Origin: Streptomyces sp. NBC_01267
GTDB taxonomy: Bacteria; Actinomycetota; Actinomycetes; Streptomycetales; Streptomycetaceae
DNA length: 64,000 bases
NCBI RefSeq assembly: GCF_036241575.1
Contig: NZ_CP108455.1
Span: 2,494,501-2,558,500, forward strand
Direction: 5' to 3'
Shown here: in pieces, positions 1-9,220 of the stretch
Layout: each line of letters starts with the position of its first letter
Numbering within the stretch: the first letter of the stretch is position 1
Made by a program: the position numbers and the translations under genes
The notes under the pieces: model-generated
The model's database searches: none
What the model was told of the DNA's origin: nothing
What the model saw: only the letters and a program-made list of their open reading frames with translations

Positions 1-1085
1 TCATCACGACGACCTCGGACCTGGACGCGGGCGTCGCGGACGCCGACGCGGTCCTGCTCCAGCTGCGCGTCGGCGGCCAGGCGGCCCGCCAGCGGGACGA
101 GACCTGGCCGCTGGAGTGCGGCTGCATCGGGCAGGAGACGACCGGGGCCGGCGGCCTCGCCAAGGCGCTGCGCACGGTGCCGGTCGTGCTCGACATCGCC
201 GAGCGCGTACGGCGCACCAACCCGAACGCCTGGATCATCGACTTCACCAACCCGGTGGGCATCGTCACCCGGGCGCTGCTCCAGGCCGGGCACAAGGCCG
301 TCGGGCTCTGCAACGTCGCCATCGGATTCCAGCGGAAGTTCGCCGCCCAGCTCGACGTCGCGCCGTCCGACGTGTTCCTCAACCATGTCGGGCTCAACCA
401 CCTGACCTGGGAACTCGGCGTCCGGCTCGGCGGTCCCGAGGGCGCGGACGTGCTGCCGAAGCTGCTCGCCGAGCACGGCGACGCGATCGCCGACGACCTG
501 CATCTGCCGCGCTCGGTCGTGGACCGGCTCGGCGTGGTGCCCTCGTACTACCTGCGCTACTTCTACGCGCACGACGAGGTCGTACGGGAGCTGCGCACCA
601 AGCCGTCGCGGGCCGCCGAGGTGGCCGCGATGGAGAAGGAACTGCTCACCATGTACGGCGACCCGGCGCTGGACGAGAAGCCCGCGCTGCTCGCCAAGCG
701 GGGCGGCGCGTTCTACTCCGAGGCGGCCGTGGACCTGGCGTCCTCGCTGCTCGGCGCGGGGGGCTCCCGGTACCAGGTGGTCAACACGTACAACAACGGC
801 ACGCTGCCGTTCCTCCCCGACGACGCCGTGATCGAGGTCCAGGCGACGGTGGACGGGAACGGCGCCACGCCGCTGGCCGTGCCGGCGCTCGACCCGCTGT
901 ACGCCGGTCTGATCGCCAACGTCACGGCGTACGAGGACCTCGCCCTGGAAGCCGCGCTGCGCGGCGGCCGGGACCGGGTCTTCCGGGCCCTGCTCGCGCA
1001 CCCGCTGATCGGGCAGTACGCGTACGCCGACGAGCTGACGGACCAGCTCGTCGCGCACAACCGGGAGCACCTCGCGTGGGCGTGA
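1..1085 (+). CDS. GH4 family 6-phospho-beta-glucosidase / alpha-glycosidase, 5'-truncated by window edge
   Basis: The frame is open from base 3 to the TGA at 1083-1085, so the N-terminus, including the NAD-binding glycine loop of family GH4, lies outside the window. What remains shows GH4 hallmarks: the TNP block (DFTNPVGIVT), the metal-ligand cysteine segment (GLCNVAIGFQ) and the conserved histidine block (NHVGLNHLTW). Family members hydrolyse glycosides or 6-phosphoglycosides in the cytoplasm through an NAD+- and Mn2+-dependent redox-elimination mechanism. The stop overlaps the next start (GTGA), so it is translationally coupled to a sugar kinase, as expected at the end of a carbohydrate uptake operon. 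The exact substrate cannot be read from the sequence. Confidence 0.9.
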   Translation, partial: ITTTSDLDAGVADADAVLLQLRVGGQAARQRDETWPLECGCIGQETTGAGGLAKALRTVPVVLDIAERVRRTNPNAWIIDFTNPVGIVTRALLQAGHKAVGLCNVAIGFQRKFAAQLDVAPSDVFLNHVGLNHLTWELGVRLGGPEGADVLPKLLAEHGDAIADDLHLPRSVVDRLGVVPSYYLRYFYAHDEVVRELRTKPSRAAEVAAMEKELLTMYGDPALDEKPALLAKRGGAFYSEAAVDLASSLLGAGGSRYQVVNTYNNGTLPFLPDDAVIEVQATVDGNGATPLAVPALDPLYAGLIANVTAYEDLALEAALRGGRDRVFRALLAHPLIGQYAYADELTDQLVAHNREHLAWA

Positions 1086-2092
1086 CAGCAAGTGTGCTGG
1101 CGATCGATGCCGGCAACAGCAAGACGGACGTGGCCGTCATCGCGGCGGACGGCACCGTCCTGGGCAGGGGGCGGGCCGGTGGCTTCCAGCCGCCGGTGGT
1201 CGGGATCGACGCGGCGATCGACGTCCTGGCGACCGCGGTCGACGCGGCGGTCAGGGAAGCCGGGGCCGGGGCGGCGCCCGGCGGGGTCGGAGGCGCAGCG
1301 GGCTCCGCTGCGGCGCCGGTCGCGTCGTTCGTCTCCGCCTGTCTGGCCAATGCGGATCTCCCGGTCGAGGAGCGGGAGTTGGCCGAGGCCATCGAGGCGC
1401 GGGGCTGGGGTCCCGTGGTGGATGTGCGCAACGACACCTTCGCCATACTGCGGGCGGGCGTGGACGAGCCGCTCGGGGTGGCCGTGGTGTGCGGCGCGGG
1501 CATCAACTGCGTCGGCATGACGCCCGACGGACGGACCGCGCGTTTCCCCGCGATCGGCCGGATATCCGGCGACTGGGGCGGCGGCGGGGGCCTGGCCGAG
1601 GAGGCGCTGTGGCATGCGGCGCGGGCCGAGGACGGGCGCGGCGTGCCGACCGAGCTGGAGAGGGCCGTACCCGCGCATTTCGGGCTGCCGACGATGTACG
1701 CGGTGATCGAGGCGCTGCATCTGGGCCGCATCCCGGGCGAGCGCAAGCACGAGCTGACCCCGGTGCTCTTCGCGACCGCGGCGGCCGGTGACGCGGTCGC
1801 GCGCTCGGTGGTCGAGCGGCAGGCGGAGGAGGTCGTCGCGCTCGCCGTGGTGGCGCTCGACCGGCTCGGCCTGCTCGACGCGGAGGTACCCGTGCTGCTC
1901 GGCGGGAGCGTACTGGCGGCGCGGCACCCGCAGTTGGACGACGTCGTCCGGCGCCTGCTGGCCGAGCGGGCGCCGAAGGCGGTCCCGCGGGTGGTGACGG
2001 CGTCGCCGGTGCTGGGCGCGGCCCTGCTGGGGCTGGACCGGGTCGGGGCGCCTGCCGAGTCCCATGCGCGGCTTCGGGCGCAGTACGCCTGA
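1082..2092 (+). CDS. N-acetylglucosamine kinase-like BadF/BadG/BcrA/BcrD family ATPase
   Basis: 336 residues with the actin-like ATPase fold. The phosphate-1 loop is near the N-terminus (AIDAGNSKTD), followed by a segment around residue 120 (VRNDTFAILRAG), the phosphate-2/adenosine region (VVCGAGINC) and a glycine-rich ISGDWGGGGG motif. The family includes eukaryotic-type N-acetylglucosamine kinases that phosphorylate sugars in the cytoplasm. GTG at 1082 is chosen because it overlaps the GH4 stop as GTGA; an in-frame GTG at 1076 is the alternative. Pairing with GH4 suggests the kinase and glycosidase act sequentially on an imported amino sugar or disaccharide (inference). The first third is low complexity (Ala/Gly around residues 60-80). 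Confidence 0.85.
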   Translation: MTASVLAIDAGNSKTDVAVIAADGTVLGRGRAGGFQPPVVGIDAAIDVLATAVDAAVREAGAGAAPGGVGGAAGSAAAPVASFVSACLANADLPVEERELAEAIEARGWGPVVDVRNDTFAILRAGVDEPLGVAVVCGAGINCVGMTPDGRTARFPAIGRISGDWGGGGGLAEEALWHAARAEDGRGVPTELERAVPAHFGLPTMYAVIEALHLGRIPGERKHELTPVLFATAAAGDAVARSVVERQAEEVVALAVVALDRLGLLDAEVPVLLGGSVLAARHPQLDDVVRRLLAERAPKAVPRVVTASPVLGAALLGLDRVGAPAESHARLRAQYA

Positions 2093-2137
2093 GGTTCGGG
2101 CCCCGTGCGGCTGCGGTTCCGGGCGCAGTGCGCCTGA
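2069..2137. repeat. Two-copy 24-bp direct repeat carrying the kinase stop codon
   Basis: The last 24 bases of the kinase gene (2069-2092, ending CGCCTGA) recur almost exactly at 2114-2137, with 3 substitutions and a 45-bp offset. The second copy lies in noncoding sequence, so this looks like a local tandem duplication of the gene end followed by decay. Confidence 0.75.
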
Positions 2138-2424
2138 TCAGGGAGTGAAGGGAGTTGCGTTCCGTGTAGTGAGGGAGCGCAACCCCCTTTCCGTGCGCCC
2201 CTGATGCGCAGGTGAACCACCGATTCATGCGCCTCGAACGGGAACCGAATTGATCCCCGCGACGTATTCATGGTGGGGATACAGCGGGGGCGGGCGACAG
2301 GTCGTACAAGATCGTGTCAATCCCGGTGTGGATGTCGCTCCCTGCGGCCATACTTGCTGGCCGGGCACTCGTCTTCCGACGCCGGGGAAGACGGGCAACC
2401 GTCCGTGACCGAGGGGGAGGTCAA
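2138..2424 (+). other. Intergenic region upstream of the signalling cluster
   Basis: About 290 bp without a credible gene precede the GlnX-like start. The segment is locally AT-richer around 2240-2285 (GAATTGATCC, GTATTCATGG), as expected for a promoter. No -35/-10 pair is clear enough to call. The cluster's main promoter probably sits here because the next gaps downstream are short or repeat-filled. Confidence 0.4.
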
Positions 2425-3855
2425 GTGGTACACCCGCCGAACGGGGGCACGGCGCAGGGTTCACCGCCCGCGCAGCCGCCCCCCGCCGTGGCGCCCGCGC
2501 GGATTCCCGCGCCCGCGCCACCCGTGCAGCCGCCCCCGGCGGCGCACCGCAGTGCGGTGTCCGGGGCCCGGGACCGGCTGCGTGCTGCGGCGACGACCGA
2601 GCCCGGCCGACTGTGGATCATGGGAACGCTGGTGGCCGTGCTGGTCGTGGCGTTCGGAGCGGTGACCGCGTTCGAGATCTCCGACCGTGCGGCAGCCGCC
2701 GACGACGTGGTCAGCCACAGCCAGCCACTGAGTGCGGACGCGGCGAGCATCTACCGCTCACTGGCCGACGCGGACACGGCAGCGGCGAGTGGCTTCCTCG
2801 CGGGCATGCAGGAGCCCGCGGACGTGCACGCGCGGTACGACAAGGACATCGCCACGGCATCACGGCTGCTGGTGAAGGCCGCGGCAAACACGGACAGTTC
2901 GACCGAGTCCGGCCGCCAGATCGCGCAGATCAACGAACAGCTTCCGCGCTACACCGGCCTGATCGAGCGCGCCCGCGCGAGCAACCGCCAGGGGCTGCCG
3001 CTCGGCGGCGCCTACCTGCGGTACGCCAACCAGCAGATGAACACGCTGCTGCTGCCCGCCGCCGAGAAGCTCTACGAGGCGGAGACCGGGCGGCTGTACG
3101 AGGACTACGACTCCGCTTCGGCCTGGCCGTACTTCTCCACCGCGCTGGGGATCCTGGCGCTGGCCGGCCTGTTCTACGTGCAGCGGCGCAACTTCCTGCG
3201 TACCAACCGCGTGTTCAACCACGGCCTGGTGGCCGCCTCGGCCGCGTCCGTCGTCGTCCTCCTCTGGATGGTCGTCGGCCACGTGGTCGCCGGAGCCGAT
3301 CTGCGGACCTCCAGGGCGCACGGCCAGGAGTCGCTGAAGGTGCTCAACGACGCGCGCATCAGCTCGCTCAAGGCGCGGTCCAACGAGAACCTCACCCTGG
3401 TGTCGCGCGGCTCCGTACTGACCAAGGACGGCAAGCACGACCAGTACGAGTACGACTTCACCAAGGAGATGGCCTCCCTGGTCAGCGGGCTCGACAAGGC
3501 GAAGAGCCTGGCGAAGGACGACACCGCGGGCGAGCTCCCGGTGCAGCGCGCGGTGACCGCCGTCACCACCTGGAAGACGCGCCACGCCACGGCGCGCAGC
3601 ACGGACGACGCCGGGAACTACGAGGCCGCGCTGCCGCAGGTCATCGGCAGGACCGGGTCGACCGGCCAGTCCTTCGACCAGGTGGACCGGGCCCTGGAGC
3701 AGGCGCTCGGCCATGAACAGCAGGAATTCACCCGGGCCGCCACGAACGGGCGTGGCGCGCTGGCCGGGCTCCCGGTGGGCGCGGCGGTACTGGCCGTGCT
3801 GGGTGCCGCCGCCGCGGGGCTCGGCATCAGCCGCAGGCTTTCGGAGTACAGGTGA
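2425..3855 (+). CDS. GlnX-like multi-pass membrane protein of the PknG locus
   Basis: 476 residues. GTG at 2425 is chosen because of the GGGGAGG at 2414-2420. An N-terminal Pro/Ala-rich cytoplasmic stretch (about 1-60) is followed by a membrane segment near 62-84, a large helical extracytoplasmic region rich in Asp, Ala and Ser (85-235), membrane segments near 236-256 and 266-290, a second extracytoplasmic helical region, and a final hydrophobic segment (about 444-468). Identification rests on topology and context: in mycobacteria the membrane protein GlnX sits beside the solute-binding protein GlnH and kinase PknG and relays amino acid binding to the kinase. The same order is seen here. The fold resembles the helical sensor domains of chemoreceptors, but no HAMP or kinase output domain is visible. 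Confidence 0.75.
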   Translation: MVHPPNGGTAQGSPPAQPPPAVAPARIPAPAPPVQPPPAAHRSAVSGARDRLRAAATTEPGRLWIMGTLVAVLVVAFGAVTAFEISDRAAAADDVVSHSQPLSADAASIYRSLADADTAAASGFLAGMQEPADVHARYDKDIATASRLLVKAAANTDSSTESGRQIAQINEQLPRYTGLIERARASNRQGLPLGGAYLRYANQQMNTLLLPAAEKLYEAETGRLYEDYDSASAWPYFSTALGILALAGLFYVQRRNFLRTNRVFNHGLVAASAASVVVLLWMVVGHVVAGADLRTSRAHGQESLKVLNDARISSLKARSNENLTLVSRGSVLTKDGKHDQYEYDFTKEMASLVSGLDKAKSLAKDDTAGELPVQRAVTAVTTWKTRHATARSTDDAGNYEAALPQVIGRTGSTGQSFDQVDRALEQALGHEQQEFTRAATNGRGALAGLPVGAAVLAVLGAAAAGLGISRRLSEYR

Positions 3856-3866
3856 GGAGGCGCAGC

Positions 3867-4925
3867 GTGCCGAGTTCGCTGGATTCTTCCGGGGGGCGTC
3901 CCCCGGCCGCCCTGCCGGGCCCCTCGCCGGACGCCGCACGGACCGTCAGGCTCCGTGGCTGGGGCGGTGTCACCGCGATGGCCGCGGCCTGTGCGCTGAC
4001 CGCCGCCGCGGCGCTGATCCCGCTCACGCTGGGGGGCACCGACTCCGGTGGCACCGCGCTGGGCGGCCAGGGTGTGGCGTCGGCCTCGCCCGCCAAGGCC
4101 GACACCTGCACCGACCCGGAGGCCAGCCTCCCGCCGTCCAGCGCGGACGGCCCCACGATCGACAAGATCAAGAAGGCGGACCGGCTGGTCGTCGGTGTCG
4201 ATCAGAACAGCTACCGCTGGGGCTACCGCAATCCCGCGACCCGCACCCTGGAGGGCTTCGACATCAGCCTCGTCAAGGCCATCGCGAAGAACCTGCTGGG
4301 CAGCGAGGACAAGGTCACCTACCGCGCCATCCCGACCAACCAGCGGATCGAGGCGCTGCAGGAGGGCAAGGTCGACATCGTGGTGAGGACGATGACGATC
4401 AACTGCGAGCGGAGCAAGCAAGTGGCCTTCTCCACCGCGTACTTCCAGGCCGGACAGCAGGTACTGGCGCCCAAGAACTCCACGATCACCGGGTACAACG
4501 ACACCCTCAAGGGCAAGAAGATCTGTACGGCCACCGGTTCGACGGCGTACGACGCGCTGAAGAACAAGTCGTACGGCGCGATATTCGAGGACACGCCGAC
4601 CGAGCAGCGCACCGTGCCCAACCAACTGGACTGCCTGGTCCAGCTCCAGCTGGGCCTGGTCGACGCGGTGGTGACGGACAACGCCCTCGCGGCGGGCCAG
4701 GCGGCGCAGGACCCGGCCGTCGGTCTGCGGGGCGCCCCCTTCACCACCGAGTACTACGGCGTGGCGACGAAGATCGGCAATAACGACCTGGTGCGCCGCA
4801 TCAACCAGGTGCTGGTGGACTACCGCGCGGGTGGGGACAACAGCGAGTGGATGAAGGCGTACGACAAGTGGTTGTCGGCCGACATGAAGGGGATCAAGGG
4901 TCCGCCGGCACCCAAGTACCGATAG
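3867..4925 (+). CDS. GlnH-like extracellular solute-binding protein (family 3)
   Basis: 352 residues. GTG at 3867 is preferred over 3852 because GAGGAGG at 3854-3860 is well spaced for it. A hydrophobic export/anchor segment lies near residues 32-52 (MAAACALTAAAALIPL). The mature part has the family-3 binding-protein start (KADRLVVGVDQNSYRWG), the GFDISLVKAIAKNLLG block and the VDIVVRTMTIN block typical of polar amino acid binding proteins. A cysteine (ADTCTD) follows the segment, but a canonical lipobox is not convincing. There is no adjacent ABC permease or ATPase, which argues for a sensing role as in mycobacterial GlnH, which binds aspartate/glutamate and signals to PknG through GlnX. It starts 11 bases after the GlnX-like stop. 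Confidence 0.85.
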   Translation: MPSSLDSSGGRPPAALPGPSPDAARTVRLRGWGGVTAMAAACALTAAAALIPLTLGGTDSGGTALGGQGVASASPAKADTCTDPEASLPPSSADGPTIDKIKKADRLVVGVDQNSYRWGYRNPATRTLEGFDISLVKAIAKNLLGSEDKVTYRAIPTNQRIEALQEGKVDIVVRTMTINCERSKQVAFSTAYFQAGQQVLAPKNSTITGYNDTLKGKKICTATGSTAYDALKNKSYGAIFEDTPTEQRTVPNQLDCLVQLQLGLVDAVVTDNALAAGQAAQDPAVGLRGAPFTTEYYGVATKIGNNDLVRRINQVLVDYRAGGDNSEWMKAYDKWLSADMKGIKGPPAPKYR

Positions 4926-4960
4926 GGCAGCGGGGGTAGGACGGTTGGTGGCCCTGCCCG

Positions 4961-5103
4961 GACCCGGTAGAACTGAACACCGGTAGAACTGGACACCGGC
5001 GGATCCGGACACCGGCAGAACCTGCGCGGGCCGGACCGGGTACCGGCAGATCGTGGTACCGGCAGAGCGTGGGACCGGCAGGACTTGAGACCGTAGGCAG
5101 CTG
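4961..5103. repeat. Nine-unit 16-bp intergenic direct-repeat array
   Basis: The gap between the GlnH-like gene and the next gene is filled by nine consecutive degenerate units of 16 bp (one is 15), built on ACACCGGYAGAACTGG. The best-preserved are ACACCGGTAGAACTGG, ACACCGGCGGATCCGG and GTACCGGCAGATCGTG. The period is strict enough that a replication-slippage origin is likely. No stem-loop or ORF explains it. Confidence 0.8.
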
Positions 5104-5135
5104 AGGCTGAGGACAGCGGAGCGGAGAGGTGATCG

Positions 5136-6488
5136 ATGGGCGTCGCGGGTTCCGTCCCCGGTCCTGGCTGGCCGGGGAGCGCCTCCGGGCCGGTGATGGA
5201 CCGGGACGAGGTGGACCGTGCGCTGACACGGCTCGCCGCCGAACACGAGGCGATCGAGACCTCGCTGCTCGCCCTGCAGGACCACGCGGGGCGCAGGCTC
5301 CTCGAAGGCGCCGCGCTGACCGGGTTCACCAAGGACCGCTGGGCCGCCACCGAGCAGTCCATCACGGTGCTCTGGGCGTACTTCGACGCGTACGCGGCAG
5401 CTCTGGAGGACGCCAGGGCGCTGCGTTCACGGCGGCGTTGGCCGGGCCGCGAGGAGCTGACCGAGCTCACCGAAGTGCTGCGCGGCCGGAGCGTCACCCT
5501 CCCCAGCGCCGCCACGCACACGGCCCCGACGTATCCCGCCCTGTCGATCACCGGACCCGCCAGGCTCACCGAGCGCTTCTCGCTCGAAGAGCTGGTGACC
5601 CGGATGAACGAGCTGTACGCCCAGGCGCTGGACATGGTGGTCGCGTCGGACGCCGTGTGGTCGGCGCTGCCCGCCCGGATAGACCTGCTCGCCGCGGAGC
5701 TGGCCCGTACCCGCTCGCTGGCGCACTCCGTGGGCGTACGCCCGGGGGAACACCCGGCGGGCGACGACCTGGAGTCGATCACCCAGGAACTGGCCACGCT
5801 CCGGGCCGAGGTGATCTCCGATCCGCTGGCCTACTGGCGTGCCGCCCAGGGCAGTTCGGCGCCGGGCGGCGGACGCCCGGACACCGAGCGGTACGACCGG
5901 GCCGCCCGCGCGCTGGAGGATATCCGCCGCGAGATCGACGCGGTGCTCACGGTGCGCCAGGATGCCGAGCAGCGGCTGCTGCACCTGCGGGACCTGCTGA
6001 CGCGTGCCGACCGTACGCTGGCCGAGGCCAGGGTGGCCCGCGGTGAGGTGCTCGCGAAGATCGCCGCGTCCGAGGTGCCCGCGGTGAGCGGACCGTCGAC
6101 GGTGCTCCAGGAGCAGTTGCGGGCCGCCGCCGAGTACCGCAGGCACGCACAGTGGCACCGGCTCTCGCCGCTCCTGGAGTCCCTGGAGCGGGAGGCCGAG
6201 GACGAACTGCTGCGCGCCCGTGAGTCGTTGTCGGCGGTCACCGCGCCGCTCGCGGTCCGTGCGGAGCTGCGCGGCCGACTGGACGCGTACCGGGCGAAGG
6301 TCTCCCGGCACGGGATGGCGGAGGATCCGCTGCTGATCGAGCGGTACGACGCGGCCCGCAGAATGCTGTGGAGCGCGCCGTGCGATCTGCGCGTCGCCGA
6401 GCAGGCGGTGCTGCGCTACCAGCAGGCCACGGCGGAGGTCCTGGTCCCGGGACAGTCCGGGCCCGCCGACCACAGGGGGAACGCGTGA
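5136..6488 (+). CDS. Unrecognised helical/coiled-coil protein of the PknG locus
   Basis: 450 residues, ATG at 5136 with a GGAGAGG-type ribosome site 6-10 bases upstream. No enzymatic motif is recognised. The sequence is soluble, rich in Glu, Arg, Ala and Leu with heptad-like spacing, especially at about 20-110 (DEVDRALTRLAAEHEAIETS) and 245-400 (RRHAQWHRLSPLLESLEREA), so long coiled coils are predicted by eye. It sits between the solute-binding protein and the kinase and ends 1-10 bases before the PknG start, so it is almost certainly co-translated with the kinase. It may be a scaffold or adaptor joining sensor and kinase (inference only). Confidence 0.75.
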   Translation: MGVAGSVPGPGWPGSASGPVMDRDEVDRALTRLAAEHEAIETSLLALQDHAGRRLLEGAALTGFTKDRWAATEQSITVLWAYFDAYAAALEDARALRSRRRWPGREELTELTEVLRGRSVTLPSAATHTAPTYPALSITGPARLTERFSLEELVTRMNELYAQALDMVVASDAVWSALPARIDLLAAELARTRSLAHSVGVRPGEHPAGDDLESITQELATLRAEVISDPLAYWRAAQGSSAPGGGRPDTERYDRAARALEDIRREIDAVLTVRQDAEQRLLHLRDLLTRADRTLAEARVARGEVLAKIAASEVPAVSGPSTVLQEQLRAAAEYRRHAQWHRLSPLLESLEREAEDELLRARESLSAVTAPLAVRAELRGRLDAYRAKVSRHGMAEDPLLIERYDAARRMLWSAPCDLRVAEQAVLRYQQATAEVLVPGQSGPADHRGNA

Positions 6489-6489
6489 G

Positions 6490-9216
6490 GTGTCCGGGAT
6501 GAGCGAGCAGCAGAAGTGCCAGCGGCCCCAGTGCGAGGGCAGCTACGAGGACATGGGCGGCGGCGAGCTGTACTGCGACACCTGCGGCCTCGCCCCGGTG
6601 GTGTCGGCCTCGGGGTCCTCCCCGTCCGAACACGGCCGGGGACCCGGCGACGGGATGGTCAGCTCACCGCCGACCGGGATCGCCGGTGGCGGCCGGGGCA
6701 GCAACAGCGCTTCCGCGCGCAGTGGTTCGGGGGCCTCGTCGCGGGCGTCCTCGCGGTCCTCCTCCCGCTCGTCGACGTCACGCAGGTCGGTTTCGGGGCG
6801 GCTGTCCCGGGCGGTGTCGGGCCAGGCCTCGGGCCGTTCGGTCTCGGTGCGCAGCTCCGGAGCCTCGGCGAGCGCGTCGGGCCGCAACCGGCTGGGAGCG
6901 GGACTGGTCTCGATCCCGGACGTGCCGCGCCCGGACCCGCAGTCCGCGGTGATGCAGCACGCGGAGGTCCCCGAGCGGAAGCGGTTCTGCTCGCGCTCCG
7001 ACTGCGGGGCCCCGGTGGGACGTTCGCGCGGTGCGCGGCCGGGCCGGACCGAGGGGTTCTGTACCAAGTGCGGCCACCCGTACTCCTTCGTACCGAAGCT
7101 GAACACCGGCGACATCGTGCACGGCCAGTACGAGGTCATGGGCTGTCTGGCCCACGGCGGTCTGGGCTGGGTCTATCTGGCCGTCGACAGGGCGGTCTCC
7201 GACCGCTGGGTGGTGCTCAAGGGCCTGCTGGACACCGGTGACCAGGACGCCATGGCCGCGGCGATCTCGGAGCGGCGCTTCCTCGCCGAGATCGAGCACT
7301 CCAACATCGTGCGGATCTACAACTTCGTCGAGCACCTGGATCAGCGCACCGGCTCCATGGACGGCTACATAGTCATGGAGTACGTGGGCGGCAAGTCGCT
7401 CAAGGAGATCGCCAACGAACGGCGCGGGGCAGCCGGGCGACGCGATCCGCTGCCGGTCGAGCAGGCCTGCGCGTACGGAATCGAGGCCCTGGAGGCGCTG
7501 GGGCATCTGCACAGCCGCAATCTGCTGTACTGCGACTTCAAGGTCGACAACGCGATCCAGCAGCAGGACCAGCTGAAGCTCATCGACATGGGCGCGGTAC
7601 GCAGGATGGACGACGACGAGTCGGCCATCTACGGCACGGTCGGCTACCAGGCACCGGAGGTGGCGGAGGCCGGGCCCTCGATCGCCTCCGACCTCTACAC
7701 GGTGGCGCGCACGCTCGCGGTGCTGACCTTCGACTTCCAGGGCTACACGAATGTGTTCGTGGACAGCCTCCCCGACCCGGACAACATCGAGGTCTTCCGG
7801 AAGTACGAGTCCTTCTACCGGCTGCTCGTCCGGGCCACGGACCCGGATCCGGCGCGCAGGTTCGCTTCGGCCACGGAGATGGCCGAGCAGCTCACCGGTG
7901 TGCTGCGCGAGGTCGTCGCGGTCCAGACGGGCCGGCCGCGGCCCTCGCTGTCGACCCTGTTCGGGCCCGAGGTCCGGGTCACCGACACCACGCTGTTCGC
8001 CGAGTTGACGGAGGACGTGTCGCTGTTCGGGGCACGCCAACTGCCCCCCGGCCGGCGTCGGACCGGGCGCGGCGGCAGGACCGGCGCACCCGCCGCGGTC
8101 ACCGGCGCCCCGTACGGCGCGGGGGCCGGACCGGGCAGCCCGGCCGGCGGGTACGCGTCCGCCACGGCGGGCGGTCCCGCACAGCCCGGTCTCCCTGCGC
8201 AGCCCGGTGTCCCCGCACAGCCCGGTCTCCCCGCGCAGCGACCGCCGGAGTCCGCCGCACCGGCGACCGGGGCCCCGGCCCAGGCGTTCCTCGCCGGGAT
8301 CGATGCGCGCGCCACCGCGCTGGCGCTGCCGGTTCCGCGCGTGGACCCGAACGACCCCAACGCCGGTTTCCTGGCGGGCCTGATGGCCTCCGCTCCCGGC
8401 GAGGTGATCGCCGCCCTGGAGGCCGCGCCCGGTGAGTCCCTGGAGCGGAGCCTGCGTCAGGTGCGGGCCCGGCTGGACAACCAGGACTCGTACACCGCAG
8501 TCGAGTTGATCATGGCTCTGGAGACGGACCACCCCGACGACTGGCGGGTGGTCTGGTACCGCGGGGTGGCCTCGCTCGTCACCGGCGACCGGGAGACCGC
8601 CGCGCTCTCCTTCGACGCGATCTACGACGCGTTCCCCGGTGAGCCCGCGCCCAAGCTGGCGCTCGGTGTCTGCGCCGAACTGCTCGGCCAGCTGGACAAC
8701 GCGGCGGAGTACTACCGCCTCGTGTGGACGACCGATCCGAGCTACGTCAGCGCCGCCTTCGGGCTGGCCAGGGTGCAGCTCGCGGCCGGTGACCGGACCG
8801 GCGCCGTACGCACCCTGGAGTCGGTGCCCGAGGCGTCCATCCACTACACGGCGGCCCGCGTCGCCACGGTGCGGGCGCGGCTGCGGCGCCGGGCGGCGAC
8901 CGACCCGCTGGTGGACGACCTGCGGGCAGCCGCGGGCCAGGTGGCGGCGCTCCAGCAGTTCGGGCTCGACGCGGTACGCCGCGAGCGGCTCGCCATCGAA
9001 GTACTGGGCACGGCCCTGGACTGGGTACTCTCCGGAGGCCGGGGCGGCCAGGTGGTGGAGTCCACCACCCTGCTCGGCAGCCCACTCGACGAGCGGGGCC
9101 TGCGCTTCGGTCTCGAACGCTCGTACCGGGTACTCGCCCGGCTCGCCCAGCGTGGCGAGGAAAGGATCGACCTGGTGGAGCGGGCCAACCGTTTCCGCCC
9201 CCGGACGTGGGTGTGA
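6490..9216 (+). CDS. pknG: PknG-type serine/threonine protein kinase with zinc ribbons and TPR domain
   Basis: 908 residues from GTG 6490; ATG 6499, with GTGAGG upstream, is an equally good start. Order of domains: an N-terminal CxxxxC...CxxC ribbon (about 10-35), a Ser/Gly/Arg-rich linker, a second four-cysteine rubredoxin-like ribbon near 160-200 (FCSRSDCGAP, FCTKCGHPYS), the kinase domain (about 206-480), a Pro/Gln linker with short repeats (QPGLPAQ), and a TPR-like helical C-terminus (about 610-905). Catalytic residues seen: Lys about 244 (VVLKGL), Asp about 349 in YCDFKVDN, and Asp about 366 in IDMG replacing the usual DFG. The HRD arginine is absent, as in mycobacterial PknG, so no RD-type activation-loop switch is expected. 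Rubredoxin, kinase and TPR together define PknG, which controls glutamate metabolism by phosphorylating an FHA protein. It is longer than the roughly 750-residue mycobacterial enzyme. Confidence 0.93.
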   Translation: MSGMSEQQKCQRPQCEGSYEDMGGGELYCDTCGLAPVVSASGSSPSEHGRGPGDGMVSSPPTGIAGGGRGSNSASARSGSGASSRASSRSSSRSSTSRRSVSGRLSRAVSGQASGRSVSVRSSGASASASGRNRLGAGLVSIPDVPRPDPQSAVMQHAEVPERKRFCSRSDCGAPVGRSRGARPGRTEGFCTKCGHPYSFVPKLNTGDIVHGQYEVMGCLAHGGLGWVYLAVDRAVSDRWVVLKGLLDTGDQDAMAAAISERRFLAEIEHSNIVRIYNFVEHLDQRTGSMDGYIVMEYVGGKSLKEIANERRGAAGRRDPLPVEQACAYGIEALEALGHLHSRNLLYCDFKVDNAIQQQDQLKLIDMGAVRRMDDDESAIYGTVGYQAPEVAEAGPSIASDLYTVARTLAVLTFDFQGYTNVFVDSLPDPDNIEVFRKYESFYRLLVRATDPDPARRFASATEMAEQLTGVLREVVAVQTGRPRPSLSTLFGPEVRVTDTTLFAELTEDVSLFGARQLPPGRRRTGRGGRTGAPAAVTGAPYGAGAGPGSPAGGYASATAGGPAQPGLPAQPGVPAQPGLPAQRPPESAAPATGAPAQAFLAGIDARATALALPVPRVDPNDPNAGFLAGLMASAPGEVIAALEAAPGESLERSLRQVRARLDNQDSYTAVELIMALETDHPDDWRVVWYRGVASLVTGDRETAALSFDAIYDAFPGEPAPKLALGVCAELLGQLDNAAEYYRLVWTTDPSYVSAAFGLARVQLAAGDRTGAVRTLESVPEASIHYTAARVATVRARLRRRAATDPLVDDLRAAAGQVAALQQFGLDAVRRERLAIEVLGTALDWVLSGGRGGQVVESTTLLGSPLDERGLRFGLERSYRVLARLAQRGEERIDLVERANRFRPRTWV

Positions 9217-9220
9217 ATTG

